64,000 nucleotides of DNA from Gautieria morchelliformis (lineage: Eukaryota; Basidiomycota; Agaricomycetes; Gomphales; Gomphaceae), in NCBI GenBank assembly GCA_015179125.1, contig WHVA01000079.1:234222-298221 (forward strand), written 5' to 3'. Positions 44,111 to 55,189 of this stretch are shown in pieces. Both the position numbers and the translations under genes were made by a program. The notes under the pieces are model-generated. The model was not told where the DNA came from and searched no databases. It saw only the letters and a list, made by a program, of their open reading frames with translations. Each line of letters begins with the position of its first letter. The stretch's first letter is position 1.

Positions 44111-45914
44111 TCTTGGTGAGGTCGAAGAGGGTACGGGCATGGCAGGAGAAGTCCTTGATGAACCGCCGGTAGAAATTGACAAACCCAATGAAGGACTGGA
44201 CCTCCTTCTTGTTCCGTGGCACGGGCCAATCCGACACACCGGAAACTTTGACTGGGTCCATTTCCACCTTTCCTTCCGACACAATCACCCCAAGATACTC
44301 TATCCGCGTCCGCTCAAATTCGCACTTTTCCAGCTTGAGACACAGGTTGTACTCCCGGAGCCATTCCAGCACTCTCCGCACGACTTCCCGATGTTCGGAC
44401 ATTGTTTTTGTGAAGATGAGGATGTCATCGAGGTAGACACAGACAACCCCTTCTGCTATCATGTCACGGAAAATGTCATTCATCATTGTCTGGAATGTGG
44501 CGGGACTGTTGGTGAGGCCGAAGAACATGACCTGCGGCTCAAAGAGTCCTCGGTTGGTGCGGAATGCAGCCTTCCACTCGTCTCCCTCTCGGATCCGAAC
44601 ATTATTGAAGCCCCAGCGGACATCCAGCTTAGTGAAGTACCTTGCCCCGTGGAGTTGTGTGATTAGTTCGGAAATGAGTGGAATGGGGTACCGGTTCTTG
44701 ATTGTGATCACATTCAAGGCCCGGTAATCCTGCACAAGTCTGAGCGAGCCGTCCTTCTTCTTCATGAAGAACACCGGAGATGCCATGGGTGACTTGGAGG
44801 GGTGGATCCTCCCTGTACGGAGGTTTTCTGCAAGGAATGCACCGAGCTCTACATGCTCCTTGGGTGACAGCGGGTAGACTTTGCAGTTGGTGGGCTTTGA
44901 CCCAGGCTCCAACTCGATGGTGTGGTCCCACAGCTTCCGTGGAGGCAGGGCATCAAACGACTCCTTGGAAAAGACGTCCTCTAACTCCCGCAGGTACTCT
45001 GGAATTTCCGCCTCTGCTCTATCATGCTTCTTGGAGGCTTCAGCAAGGCGTTGCGAAATATTTCCGGTGGCGCGGATGTGTTCCGCTTCTGGCGGAAGGT
45101 TTACGTACAGCAAGCCCTCCCCTTCCGCCAGAGTGTCTTCCGGACCGAGTCGGATGACATCGGAGTCGGAATCGGAATCGGAATCGGAATTGTGAGTGGG
45201 ATCCGGTTCAAATTCCGCTTCCGAGTCTTCTTCTGCAAGCAGTGGATGGGGGCCAGAACGACATGTCTGTATGAGCCGTTCGGTCTTCCGCTGCTCCTGG
45301 CGTTCCTTCCGCACTTCCGACCGGCACATGTGACACTTGGCTGGACATCGACTCATCAGTACCTTCCGAGTCTGCCAATTGATCTCCGGGTTGTGCTCCT
45401 GAAGCCAGGTAAACCCGAGGATGATGTCTTGCTTCCCCAGGCTGGTGACTGCAAAGGAAGTGCGTTCTGAATGCCCATCGTAGCGGAGAATTGTGTCTAC
45501 TATCTCCGTGATGGACCCTGCCTCATTGGGGCTTCCATCCACATTGAACACCAGGATTGCACGTTGCAACTTTCGCGTGGTCAGTCGGTTCCGTTCCACA
45601 TAGTCCCGGTCTATAAACTGACCAGTGGCCCCGCAATCGACAAGGGTGGGTCCGGATTTGACTTCCGCCGTATCTGTCGTCTGGATCTCCACCTTAATGA
45701 CTAGTGACTTGGGGCCAGGGGTGGCAGCGACAACATAGCGCTTCGGAAGGCGTTTCTCCCAAGGGCGGATGCGGGATGGACGGGGTGTCGGATTTGGTTT
45801 TTGTGTGACTTTATCCGGTGGGTCTGTACGAAGTGAGGGGAGTGGGGGCTTTTCATTCTCTACTTCAAGACAGGCAAACCGGTTATGTACAGGCAGCAGG
45901 GGCACACATCTCAC
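44049..45914 (-). CDS. Element C pol, protease and reverse transcriptase part
   Basis: The protease has GPTLVDCGATGQFIDRDYV (DCGAT in place of DSGAT) and DIILGFTWLQEHNPEINW. The linker is acidic with a Ser-Asp run. RT blocks: HPSKSPMASPVFFMKKKDGSLRLVQDYRALN, FTKLDVRWGFNNVRIREG, VMFFGLTNSPATFQTMM, catalytic VCVYLDDILIFTK, LGVIVSEGKVEMDPVK. The frame overlaps the end of gag in the -1 phase, so pol is probably made by -1 frameshifting; no classic slippery heptamer was identified. A single indel near 44100 separates it from RNase H-integrase. Confidence 0.94.
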   Translation of the reverse strand: MRCVPLLPVHNRFACLEVENEKPPLPSLRTDPPDKVTQKPNPTPRPSRIRPWEKRLPKRYVVAATPGPKSLVIKVEIQTTDTAEVKSGPTLVDCGATGQFIDRDYVERNRLTTRKLQRAILVFNVDGSPNEAGSITEIVDTILRYDGHSERTSFAVTSLGKQDIILGFTWLQEHNPEINWQTRKVLMSRCPAKCHMCRSEVRKERQEQRKTERLIQTCRSGPHPLLAEEDSEAEFEPDPTHNSDSDSDSDSDVIRLGPEDTLAEGEGLLYVNLPPEAEHIRATGNISQRLAEASKKHDRAEAEIPEYLRELEDVFSKESFDALPPRKLWDHTIELEPGSKPTNCKVYPLSPKEHVELGAFLAENLRTGRIHPSKSPMASPVFFMKKKDGSLRLVQDYRALNVITIKNRYPIPLISELITQLHGARYFTKLDVRWGFNNVRIREGDEWKAAFRTNRGLFEPQVMFFGLTNSPATFQTMMNDIFRDMIAEGVVCVYLDDILIFTKTMSEHREVVRRVLEWLREYNLCLKLEKCEFERTRIEYLGVIVSEGKVEMDPVKVSGVSDWPVPRNKKEVQSFIGFVNFYRRFIKDFSCHARTLFDLTKKEVGWWWGGRNRPPLTNSKS

Positions 45915-46993
45915 CCGCTGTGCGTCACAAAATCCGACGCATCCTCCGCTTCCGGTGGATCATGTTCCGCATTTTCGGAAACTTCTTCTGCAGAGGGCAC
46001 TCCGCTTATGTCCGCAAGTGCGAGGAACTCTGGAAGGAGCTCGAGTTTCTCCTCTGTGGTCATAAGCCGCATATCAAAGGCTTGGGGGCACTCGCGAGCA
46101 TAGTGGCCTGGTTGTTGACATTGGAAGCAGGTGATAGTTCCGCAGCCTTTTTCGCGCATGCGGTCAACATCCATCGGGGCAGGGCCACTCTTCGAGGGAG
46201 GAGGGCTAGGGTTCCTAATAGGAGCAGGCGGAGCAAGCGTCGGAAATATTTTCCATGTGGGAATGAATGCGCTTCCGGGTTTTGGCGCAGGTGGAGTAGG
46301 ACGAGTGGAACTGCGTGTCATGTTCCGGCTCGTCTCCACGAAGGCCTCATTTGCTTCCCTGTTCCGGGACACCCTCTGCGCAGCTTGGTACCACCCTTCC
46401 GGGTCATCGAAATCCGGAGCTCCATCCCCAAGCAGCGCGACTTGGTTCTGGAGTGTCGGATCAAGTCCTCGTCGGAATTTGATGACGATCGTCTTGTCGT
46501 CGTCATACTCCGCAAGGTCAATGAGCTCCTGGAAGCGATCAATGTAGTCATCGACCGGATCCTTGGCCTGGTACCAGCTGGTCCCCTTGAGCTTCGTAAG
46601 GGCTGTGAGCTGCTCATTTTTCGGGCAGAACTGGTCGGAAAATGTTTTCTCGAAGGCGTCCCAGTTCCGGAAGTAGTTCCCCTTGCCCTTTGCTTCATGT
46701 CGGATCACCTTGTTTGCAAAACGGGCTGCGCGGTCCGACTTGAAACAGGACAATGCCCAGTGAATCCGAGCCTGGTCGTTTGGAAAGAGGTCTCCGACAA
46801 TTGCGAAGTAGATGCTGCATGTGTTGAAGAATGCGCGTCCCTTCTCCCGATCTCCGTCAAAGTCCGCCGGAGTTGCGGGTTTGACCTTTGCTAACTTCGC
46901 GGAGACTCTCTCTTCCGCTACTTCAGCTTTTCCGAAATCCAGATCGTCCAGCATTTCATTTCCACCACTTTGTGGAATATCTAACTTAGCCAA
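45911..46993 (-). CDS. Element C gag
   Basis: Intact frame of 360 residues from ATG 46993: capsid region FDGDREKGRAFFNTCSIYFAI, ARFANKVIRHEAKG..NYFRNWDAFEKTFSDQF, LKGTSWYQAKDPVDDYIDRFQELIDLAEYDDDKTIVIKFRRGL. A Pro-rich linker and one CCHC knuckle CFQCQQPGHYARECP follow. Ends at TGA 45911, inside the start of pol. Confidence 0.93.
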   Translation of the reverse strand: MAKLDIPQSGGNEMLDDLDFGKAEVAEERVSAKLAKVKPATPADFDGDREKGRAFFNTCSIYFAIVGDLFPNDQARIHWALSCFKSDRAARFANKVIRHEAKGKGNYFRNWDAFEKTFSDQFCPKNEQLTALTKLKGTSWYQAKDPVDDYIDRFQELIDLAEYDDDKTIVIKFRRGLDPTLQNQVALLGDGAPDFDDPEGWYQAAQRVSRNREANEAFVETSRNMTRSSTRPTPPAPKPGSAFIPTWKIFPTLAPPAPIRNPSPPPSKSGPAPMDVDRMREKGCGTITCFQCQQPGHYARECPQAFDMRLMTTEEKLELLPEFLALADISGVPSAEEVSENAEHDPPEAEDASDFVTHSG

Positions 46994-47273
46994 AATCGCT
47001 TGTCAGGCTGTTTCAATCGCGTCGGTCTTCATCCGGTTCCATGTCAGTTCCTCCTCCATATTCCGAAGACGATTGTCTGGATCCATGTCGGAAGGAGAAA
47101 TATGGGACAGGATTTCCGGGGTTGGGAGCTCGACGTATGAAGAGGGGCTGTCGTATGCTGTGTGTGCGGAAGAGGTCGCGATCTCCGAGTCGCTGTCTCC
47201 GATTCCGAATGCACCTATGGTGAATGCAACGTGCAGTACGACCGCCGGTCCTCTAGGGGAGAGACTTTTCTGC

Positions 47274-47763
47274 TGTAAGGGCAACCCTAGCTGGTTGTGG
47301 AGATCACACTACCACACAACTGACAAGGGGAAATCAAAAGTATGTATAAATGGACAGAGCATACAAGAGAGGGGATTCTCACCTGACAAGGGGAAATCCA
47401 AAGAGAAAAGTCTAAGGACCCCCAATGTCAGCGAGCCCGTATTATACTACGCTGCGCAGCCAGGGACAACACTTGGCACCCGCCATCAACCCTGCATCTC
47501 CCTGACCACCCTGACCCTTGATTGACCCTTGATACCACCTATTACGCGAGTCGCTTGATTTCCGACACTGTTCCAAGAGTGGAAGTCGGAAATTGGAGTG
47601 GAACTGGCGAGGCGAACAGAACTGGTGGAAGTTCTCCCAGAAGCGGAATCACTTCCAAAAGCGGAGGCGGAGATGGAATCGGAACCGGAAGCGGAGTCGG
47701 AAATAGAGTCGGAACTGGGTGTGGTGTCGGAACTGGAAATGGAAAACAGGGTGTCCCCTGACA
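47274..47763 (-). repeat. 5' LTR of element C (LTR3)
   Basis: 490 bp, TG...CA, about 98% identical by eye to LTR2. It is followed on the right by GCCTC, then TCGAAATGAGG, where Helitron 2 coding sequence begins. Confidence 0.95.
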
Positions 47764-47773
47764 GCCTCTCGAA

Positions 47774-48548
47774 ATGAGGCTTTACAGTCCCCCCGGGGAG
47801 ACTCTCCTTCCAGATGACACCGTCGTCCGCATTGTGGGGCGCATTTTCGCCCCTTCTGGTACCATTCTCTTGGATGTGTTTTCTCTCACAGCCTACCCGG
47901 GCGATCCTGCGTCTGAGCAGTATGAGGATGCGATCCCCAACGACACGTCCGTCGCTGTTTGGGGTGTGGGGGCGGTTCTCAATAATATGGAATATGCGTC
48001 AGATTCCCAGACATGTACTTTCAATCTTGCTGTCGCCGACTACGTTCGTGATGGCACCAAGTCTTCGTGTTGGAGTGCATCGTCATTCCCTGCTGTTACA
48101 CTAGCCTGACCTCGTCTTTCTTAGGTGTCTCTATGAAGGTAACTCTGATCGGTGGAGTCGTATGCCTACTCCAAACGTCAACACGGCCATTTACATGTAT
48201 GGCACCCTCCGAGGCGTCAACGCCCAGGGCAATTTGACTATTGCCGTCGACAACGTCGTGTTGAACGTCGGCCCTGCGACCATTGGTCCTTCCACTCCTG
48301 GTCATGGCAGGAATGTGCCTCCTGGCAGGGACGGCTCTGTACGTCGATGTGGCAGAAAGTTTGCGGTTGCCGTGTCTAAAGATGACGTCGACGCCAATAA
48401 CTCCCAGGAGAGCCGTCGTTCTGCCTCCCCCCTTTTGCACGGGCCGTCCAACACCTGTTTCTCTTCTGTCGTCGATGGCACCTCGGAGATGGATCCTACT
48501 AATCTTACGATGAGGAGTGGTAAGCGGCGAGCTATCCTGACTCCATAA
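47774..48548 (+). CDS. Helitron accessory protein, possibly OB-fold/RPA-like
   Basis: ATG 47774: MRLYSPPGETLLPDDTVVRIVGRIFAPSGTILLDVFSLTAYPGDP...YVRDGTKSS, then a 58-bp GT-AG intron (48067-48124, CTGAC branch site) and CLYEGNSDRWSRMPTPNVNTAIYMYGTLRGVNAQGNLTIAVDNVVLNVGP. The alternation of short beta-type segments with 'V.V.G.......G.L.I.V......N.G' suggests an OB fold, and RPA-like ORFs accompany many Helitrons; this assignment is an inference. From memory the same 'LLDEDTV..V.....P....L.D......PGDP' protein is frequent in Agaricomycete genomes beside transposons. The tail has GKRRAILTP. An alternative 38-bp intron (48520-48557) would extend it into 48558-49000. Confidence 0.6.
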
Positions 48549-48965
48549 ACGTGCCAGGTGACTTTAGCGTAAATTTCTCTTTGTATTTGTATGGTTCTCT
48601 GCTTTCGGTCCGCCCTGACTTGCCATTTAAGTTACAGTGTCTTATCCTTCCGTCCGTCCTCCCTCTGAATTGTTTCCGCTTTGGTATGGGTGCGTCAATA
48701 TGTCCACTTAGGTGGAGTTTCAAAGAAAAGGAGTGCCTCACGTCGGTCTTTCCTTTCAGTTTACAGTATTTTTCTGATTTCTTGAACTTCCACAGATTCA
48801 CGTGTTTTGCACTGAACCTGGAACGTAGTTTGGGTTTTCTACATTCTGTGTATTCAGAATCTCAGTACTTGACCGCTGCTTCTTCCGATGACTTTCTTCC
48901 AGCAAACGCTGCATCCGTTAGTAATGAAACACCAGCGCCCCCATTCCTTCTAAGTATTCTACCCG

Positions 48966-49508
48966 CTTACGGTGTGAACAGCCGTACCCCTAGTAAGTCT
49001 CTTCTTGCCCTCTGTCCTCCCCTGACAAGTCTCCATTTACCCTCCGTTAGTGCGAAACCATCATTCACGTCCTTTTTTACTGAAACCTCCCCATGCGCTC
49101 CCTCTCGGTACTTCCTGGTAAGCCTTCCCTGCCTTTGGTGTGAGGACACTTGCGTCTCCATGTAATGTGTGGGCTAACTTTTTCCTTCATATTTTCCATC
49201 TGACTGATAACCTACCATGACAACGGCGTCCCTACCGACTTACGGGTGTGAACGGCCGTACCCCTAGTAAGTCTCTTCTTGCCCTCTGTCCTCCCCTGAC
49301 ATGTCTCGGTTTACCCTCCATTAGTGCCAAACCATCTTTCACATCCTTTTTTACTGAAACCTTCCCATGCGCTCCCTCTCAGTGCTTCCCAGTAAGCCTT
49401 CCGTGCCTTGGCTCTGAGGACACTTGCGTCTCCATGTAATGTGTGCGCTAACTTTTTCCTTCAGATTTTCCATCCGACTGGTAACCTACCATGACAATGG
49501 CGTCCCAC
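48966..49508 (+). repeat. 273-bp tandem duplication covering the Rep start
   Basis: Two copies (48966-49238 and 49239-49508) from CTTACGGTGTGAACAGCCGTACC to ACCTACCATGACAAYGGCGTCC. The second copy supplies the actual start ATGACAATGGCGTCC of Rep. The first has the same ATG followed by a frame that stops at CCCTAG in the second copy. Confidence 0.9.
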
Positions 49509-52500
49509 ACTTGGTCCATCCAATCCATCTCCACACCTCGCTTTCGTTGGGGTGGCGAGGGTCGCACCGGTGGACACCACTGCGCTTACTGTGGCATTCC
49601 CCTTTTAACAGGCGAACACCCGGGTTTTTGTTGCAGTGAACGAGGCAAACGACTAAAAGACGTGCTGTCCCTTCCTCCCTTGCCTCCTGAATACGACATC
49701 TTTCTCAACCAACCCAACGTCTCTTCTTTATCGCGCATATTCAATCTTATCTTTTCCTTCGGGTCTCTTGAATCGACGGCTGAGTTCCCGGGCTTGCATG
49801 GCCCTCCCGGTTTCTTTGCCATACAGGGCAGGCTTTACCATCGACTGTGACCTCATCACCGAGACTCCGCCCTACGTTGGTTATTATACGATGGGTTTAT
49901 TGCCGGTCTTGCTCCCCATCAGAATTGGTTCAACTGCATCCCTTGTGGTTGGAGTGCTGCAATGACAGAGGCTTTACTACGTATTAATCCCTTCGTGCAC
50001 GCTGTACATCAACTATCGTCTGTACAGCCCTCCCAATATCCCGAAGCCTCCTTAGTTTTAAAAGACACCTCTCCCACCAATGAAGTAGTTACTGCTTATC
50101 GCTTACCATCCTCTCCCTTACCTACTTTGTTGTAGATCGCCGCTCTAATGTCTTTTCGCAATACTACACGAACTGATGTCCATCCACGTTCCCTCACCAT
50201 CCCTCGCGTTGGTGGCATCAATCAATCCATTCCTGCTGTTAGCCGACTCTGGGAACTGTTAGCATACCCATTGCTCTTCCCTCATGGAACCCTCGGGTGG
50301 GGAGTAAATGAAGGCGTTGGTACGTGTAATACTGGCGCCGACAGTGACTCTGTGTCCACCCAGATGTGGTATTATCGTGCCAGACTTCTTTGTGAACCCC
50401 GGTTTGGTATCTTCGGCAGACTATGCAATGAATATATCGTCGATATGTTCACCCGTGACTTGGAATGTAGACTTAATTATATTCGTCACAATCAGCCTCA
50501 AGAGCACAAACTTGGTTGCTCTCCCAATGTGTACCTGCCTGCTTCCTTCCTTGGTTCTAAGAAATGGGCATCAGAGCAGATTGCCGACGTGCTTGCCTTG
50601 GCATCTTCTTATGGTCCACCCACATTTTTTATCACTATAACTTGCAATCCACATTGGCCTGAGATCACTGAACAGCTATGTCCTGGCCAAGGCTTTGAAG
50701 ATATTCCCATCGTTGTCTGTCGTGTGTTCAAGCAAAAATTAACTCACTTCATCCGCTCCCTATCCTCGATGTTTCCCAATGCCGGCCCTTGATTATACAT
50801 GATATATTGCATAGAATATCAGAAGCGCTGCCTCCCGCATTGTCACATCCTTATCAAATACTGGTCTGATTGCATTACCGCCTCTGACATTGACCATGTT
50901 ATTTCCACAGAGATCCCAGACAATGCAAATGACGCAACACTCGTTCGGACGCATATGCTCCACAACCATCCTCCTTCCAATCGCCCTCACTCTCGATATT
51001 GTCAGCGAGAAAACAATGGTGTACGGACATGCCATTTCAAATATCCTTGTCAGCTTCAACAATCGACGACATTTGATGAGGACGGACGCGTCAACTACCG
51101 TCGTTGGAATCCTGGAGATGAAATGATTGTGCCTCACTGCCTTCCCTTGATCAAAAAATACCAATGTCACATCAATTTTGAGGCTTCAGCTACAGGAAAC
51201 TTATTCCAATATATCTTCAAATATATACATGAAGGTTTTCTTCACCCCCTCCTTCAATTAATGTACTCAACTCATTTTTAGGTCCCGATCGTACATCCGT
51301 TTGTCTCCAACAGTCTGGAGACGAGTCAGTCGACGAGATCGCTGACTTTTTGGATGCGCGATACTTATCTGCAGGAGAAGCTGCTTGGAGAATCCTGGGT
51401 TTTCATGTAACAATGAAAGATCCATCCATAACAGCCCTTCCCATTCACACTCCAGACAGCACTCTATTTCGTCGATACAATATTTCCCTCGACCATCCAA
51501 ACTCATTGTCAAAACTTGACCATTATTTCTGTCGTCCCTTTGGCTTATTTCAAGACAATGACGACACCACGCGCAATTTTGCAGACCTTACATACGCAGA
51601 ATACTACCGTCTCTTTCGCTTGGAGAAGAGGAATCCTGTCCATCAGACCGATCCACGCTACTATCTTGAGAATCCTAACATACACGGCATACCCATGATG
51701 CATGTCGTCCTTTGCACCCGTCGATCCCCCCACATCACACGATTGCAACCCGTACGACCATCGGAAGGTGAACGCTTTTACATACGCTCCATCCTGCTTT
51801 ACAAGCCGGCAACATCCTTCAACGACCTGCGCCCCTTACATGGATCAGTTCTACCTTCTTATCAAGAAACAGCAAAGCGACTTGGCTTATTCGCCGATAA
51901 ATCCGAAGGGGATTTTTGCATTTCCGAAGCAATCACGGCTCTTCGAACTCCATGGCAACTGTGTTTGCTATTCATTCACCTTCTAACCAATGACTGCTGC
52001 GAGTTACCGCTAAATTCTTGGTCGACTTTCAAAGACAGCCTCTCTCAAGATTTTCTCCCCGTTGAAAGAGGGTCTCAAGAATTGGCTTACACCGCCACCC
52101 TTATCAATCTTTCAAAATCGCTCAATGAATATGGCAAACAACTGAGCAACTTTGGCTTACCTGAACCACGCACCCATGGCAACGAAATTCTTAACGAACT
52201 GCGCCTATGGTCCACAAACCCCTCCGTTCTCTACCACCGCTCCCAAACATCCATTGCCCACTTTAACCCTGAACAAGCCGCCATCTTTCATGAGATCAAT
52301 AACGCAATCGAGACTAAGATTCCTCTCCGCTTATTTGTTGATGGACCAGCTGGCCATGGGAAATCCTTCGTAACCAACGCCATCTGTGACGTCTGCCGTC
52401 ACAGGCAACAGATTGTCGTTGCCACTGCGACTTCAGCCTTCGCTGCTCAGGTCTATCCATGAGGAAGAATGACGCACGCTGCCTTTAAAGTCGGTACCTT

Positions 52501-53681
52501 TCCTTCCTTTCTACCTGAACTCCCTCAAAAACTCCCTTCGTGGTTAGGTACCTGTAAACAACGGCTCTGAATTCCTGGTTTCGCCCATTCAACCCAACGA
52601 TCCATGTGGCGAATTGTTGAGAGAAGTCTCAGCAGTTCTCTGGGATGAAGCTCCCATGGCCAACCGAGCAGTTCTAGCTTGCGTAGACGAAACCTTGCGA
52701 CGCATCATGAAAAACGACTTACCTTTCGGCGGTAAAGTCATCATTCTTCTAGGCGACTTCCGACAAACATGCCCGGTGGTCCGTCACGGTTCCAAAACAG
52801 ACGACATCGACGCTTCCATCCGAAGTTCTCCTCTTTGGCGTGATTTCTCTATCCATCGTTTAACGACACCGATTAGAAACGCTGAAGACCCCCTGTTCGC
52901 AGCCACTATCGACACCATAGGCAATGGCCCGTCGTCCTTGGTCTCCCTACCCTTCATTCGCTGCGTAAAAACGACCGCAGACATCATCAACTTTGTCTTT
53001 CCAACCCACGTTCTCCATGATCCTTCAAAATGCCTCTCGCGTTCTATTCTCGCTCCCACCAACGCTCAATGTCAGATGTACAACTCAATCTGCCTCCACC
53101 GTCTCAATACTTTGGAAAAAATCTATATGGCTGCAGACTCTATAAAAGAAATGGATGAAGCTGATATTCTATCCCCACAGAGCGTTCTTGACTACACCGC
53201 ACGTGAAACACCTCCCGGATTACCCCCTCATGCTCTCAGCATTCGCCTACGTGGCATTTATCGCCTAATGCGCAACTTCTCCATCGCACGAGGCCTCGTC
53301 AAAAATTCGCGGGTTGTCACCACCCACATAGGTACGAGACTGATCACCGTCAACATGCTCCGTGTCCATGGCGGTCTTAAATTTTTGGACACCGAAAACA
53401 TCTTACTTCCCCGTATCACCTTCACCCATTTCTATCCTTCTACTGGACACACCCTCCTTCGAAAACAATTTCCCTTATCGCCAGCATACGCTACTACCTT
53501 CAACAGCTGTCAAGGCCTCACTCTCGATCGAATAGCCCTCGACCTCACCTCACCCGTTTTCAGCCATGGTCAACTGTACACAGCACTGTCTCGCGTCCGG
53601 TGCAGACACGACGTGCGCATCCGCCTACCCGCCGATGAAGACCAAACGCAAAATATCGTTTACCAGGAAATCACCTTATAA
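49491..53681 (+). pseudogene. Helitron 2 Rep-helicase
   Basis: ATG 49491 starts MTMASHTWSIQS; CAYCGIPLLTGEHPGFCC is the usual N-terminal zinc site. One reading frame runs to 51234 through NPHWPEI, Rep motif YQKRCLPHCHILIKYW and the Tyr motif FQYIFKYIHEG. It then splices (47-bp intron 51235-51281, GTTTTC...TTTTTAG) into the second half with AEYYRLF.., Walker A VDGPAGHGKSFVTN, Walker B AVLWDEAPMANR, LLGDFRQTCPV, TTFNSCQGLTL and YTALSRVRCRHDV. Lesions: stops at 49848-49850, 50133-50135, 50790-50792 and 52460-52462, and an about 85-nt disturbed stretch at 52510-52600. Most stops are readable as C-to-T changes, so the gene was intact not long ago. Confidence 0.9.
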
Positions 53682-54689
53682 ATCCATACATCACCGACGG
53701 CTCATTTTCCACCCACGATCGATCACCCCGCTACCCCTATCCTCGCCAGGCGTTCCACCCCTTCCACAACGTCTCACCCCACCAACCCAATCAGCTTTGT
53801 TTTTCGCGCAGCTCCCCTGCCCATATCGCGGCGAACGTAAGTTTCTACTGTTTTCCCACTTCCTCCACCGCTAATCCCCGATTACCCGGGTACTCCTATC
53901 CTCTCTAGGCCTTCCACGCCTTCCCCTATGCCTAACCACACCAACCCGAGCTCCTTTGTTTTTTTTTCACGTGGCTTCCCTGCCCACATCGCGGCCAACG
54001 TACATCTGCACTTTTCCGACTTCTTCCTCCGCTGATTCCTTCCAAGACTAATATATCTCCTCTTAATCATTCCCAAATCTGCTCTTACATCGCTCGGTAC
54101 GTGTGCCGTGCGCTGATGCATCGTCCTCCGCACTCCACGTCCGTTGACGTCCTGTTACATGCGTTGCCTTACCTACCCAACCTCTCACGCGAATCTCGAC
54201 AAGGATTGCAAACCCAACTGAACCGCATTCGCCATTCAATGTAACATATACATTTTGTACATAGTACTCCTACAAATTCCTTTATCTTCTCACCCCCTCT
54301 TACCGAATCGCCAAAGTGAAGCGCAGGCGAAGCTTGTATATATTAAAATAATAACTTTGTGTAGCAGTGTCTGGCAAATTGATCTATATCTATTTGCGAA
54401 AAAAATTAGGAAAAAACAAAATAAAATACATATGTTACAATACATAAAAAACCAAAGAAAAAAGGGTATTCATTGATATATATTTGCAAAAATATTTGGG
54501 GAAAAAATAAATTAAAAAAAGCGAAAAGAAAATAAAAATAAAAAAGGCAAAGGATAAAACATACTACCAAAGAAGGAAGCCAGCACCAGAGCCAGAGCAA
54601 GCAAAATATCCATAGCAGGAGCCCACAGCCAGACACAGAAAGCCCCAGTAGCGCAGGGTAGGCCTAAAGAAGTGGGTTAATAGCCTTTT
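53682..54689. other. Helitron 2 3' region and A-rich flank
   Basis: 53715-53880 and 53881-54050 are imperfect repeats (CTATCCTCGCCAGGCGTTCC.. / CTATCCTCTCTAGGCCTTCC..). 54350-54600 is A-rich with AAAAGCGAAAA words like the satellite at 31.7-33 kb, followed by AGCCAGACACAGA. No gene. Confidence 0.5.
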
Positions 54690-55189
54690 GAGTAATTGAT
54701 CTTTCTTGATCAATCAGCGCACTGCAGATATTAACCTAACACAGGGTGAGTTAATATCCTACCTTTGTTGAGTTTGAAAACCAGAAAAGCCACGAGAATA
54801 GTGATATACTTGAACTGAGGAAGAGTTCAAGCGCAGAACTATCTTTTCACATCTTGGGGATTATTGTTGTCTTTAATTCACTCAACCCGCAGTCCTAAGA
54901 CTCTAAGTAGCTTTCCCCTTAAAGTATCTGGACCCTTGGACACCTAATAACATTCTTTGACCTCACAAAGTATTGCACAATCTAAGAACTCCACGTATTC
55001 AGTTAAATCTCTATTGCTACACTTCCTGTACCAATACTGATTCTGATTGTTCACCGGAGTATAATTTCTTAATTGGGTTCTCCGTTAAAATAGTTTCGAA
55101 GCTTGCATGTGCTTGTAAAGTCAAATCTCTGATTGAACTTTAGAATTGTGTTTAACACCACAGTTTTACGTTTAGTTCAACGGGTTCCA
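54690..55189. repeat. Probable LTR fragment of another retroelement
   Basis: Non-coding, AT-rich, with the inverted words GATATTAAC...GTTAATATC (54727-54757). It ends TTCAACGGGTTCCAAAACA where the copia gag remnant breaks off. A similar GGGTTCCAAAACA end occurs at 28865-28877. Confidence 0.4.

Larger units (their letters stand above)
41498..47763 (-). mobile_element. Ty3/gypsy chromovirus C, nearly intact
   Basis: Two direct 490-bp LTRs (41498-41987 and 47274-47763, about eight differences by eye). Coding strand is minus: 5' LTR at 47763-47274, gag, pol with chromodomain, polypurine tract AGAGGGGGGTGA next to the 3' LTR. The right flank is GCCTC; the matching copy is at 39491-39495 (as GAGGC). 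One frameshift in pol is the only obvious lesion. Confidence 0.95.
47764..54345 (+). mobile_element. Helitron 2
   Basis: Plus-strand element with an accessory ORF (47774-48548) and a Rep-helicase (49491-53681). It would extend left into 39491-39600 (inverted). The 3' end is not certain: GAAGCGCAGGCGAAGC at 54317-54335 is a plausible terminal hairpin but no clean CTRR-T follows. A 273-bp tandem duplication precedes the Rep start, and about 150-bp imperfect repeats lie at 53715-54050. Confidence 0.75.

Noticed and set aside
47764..47773. GCTGC/GCCTC read as a mismatched TSD of element C
   Set aside because: Both 5-mers have perfect partners elsewhere (38998-39002 and 39491-39495), so an inversion explains them better than mutation.
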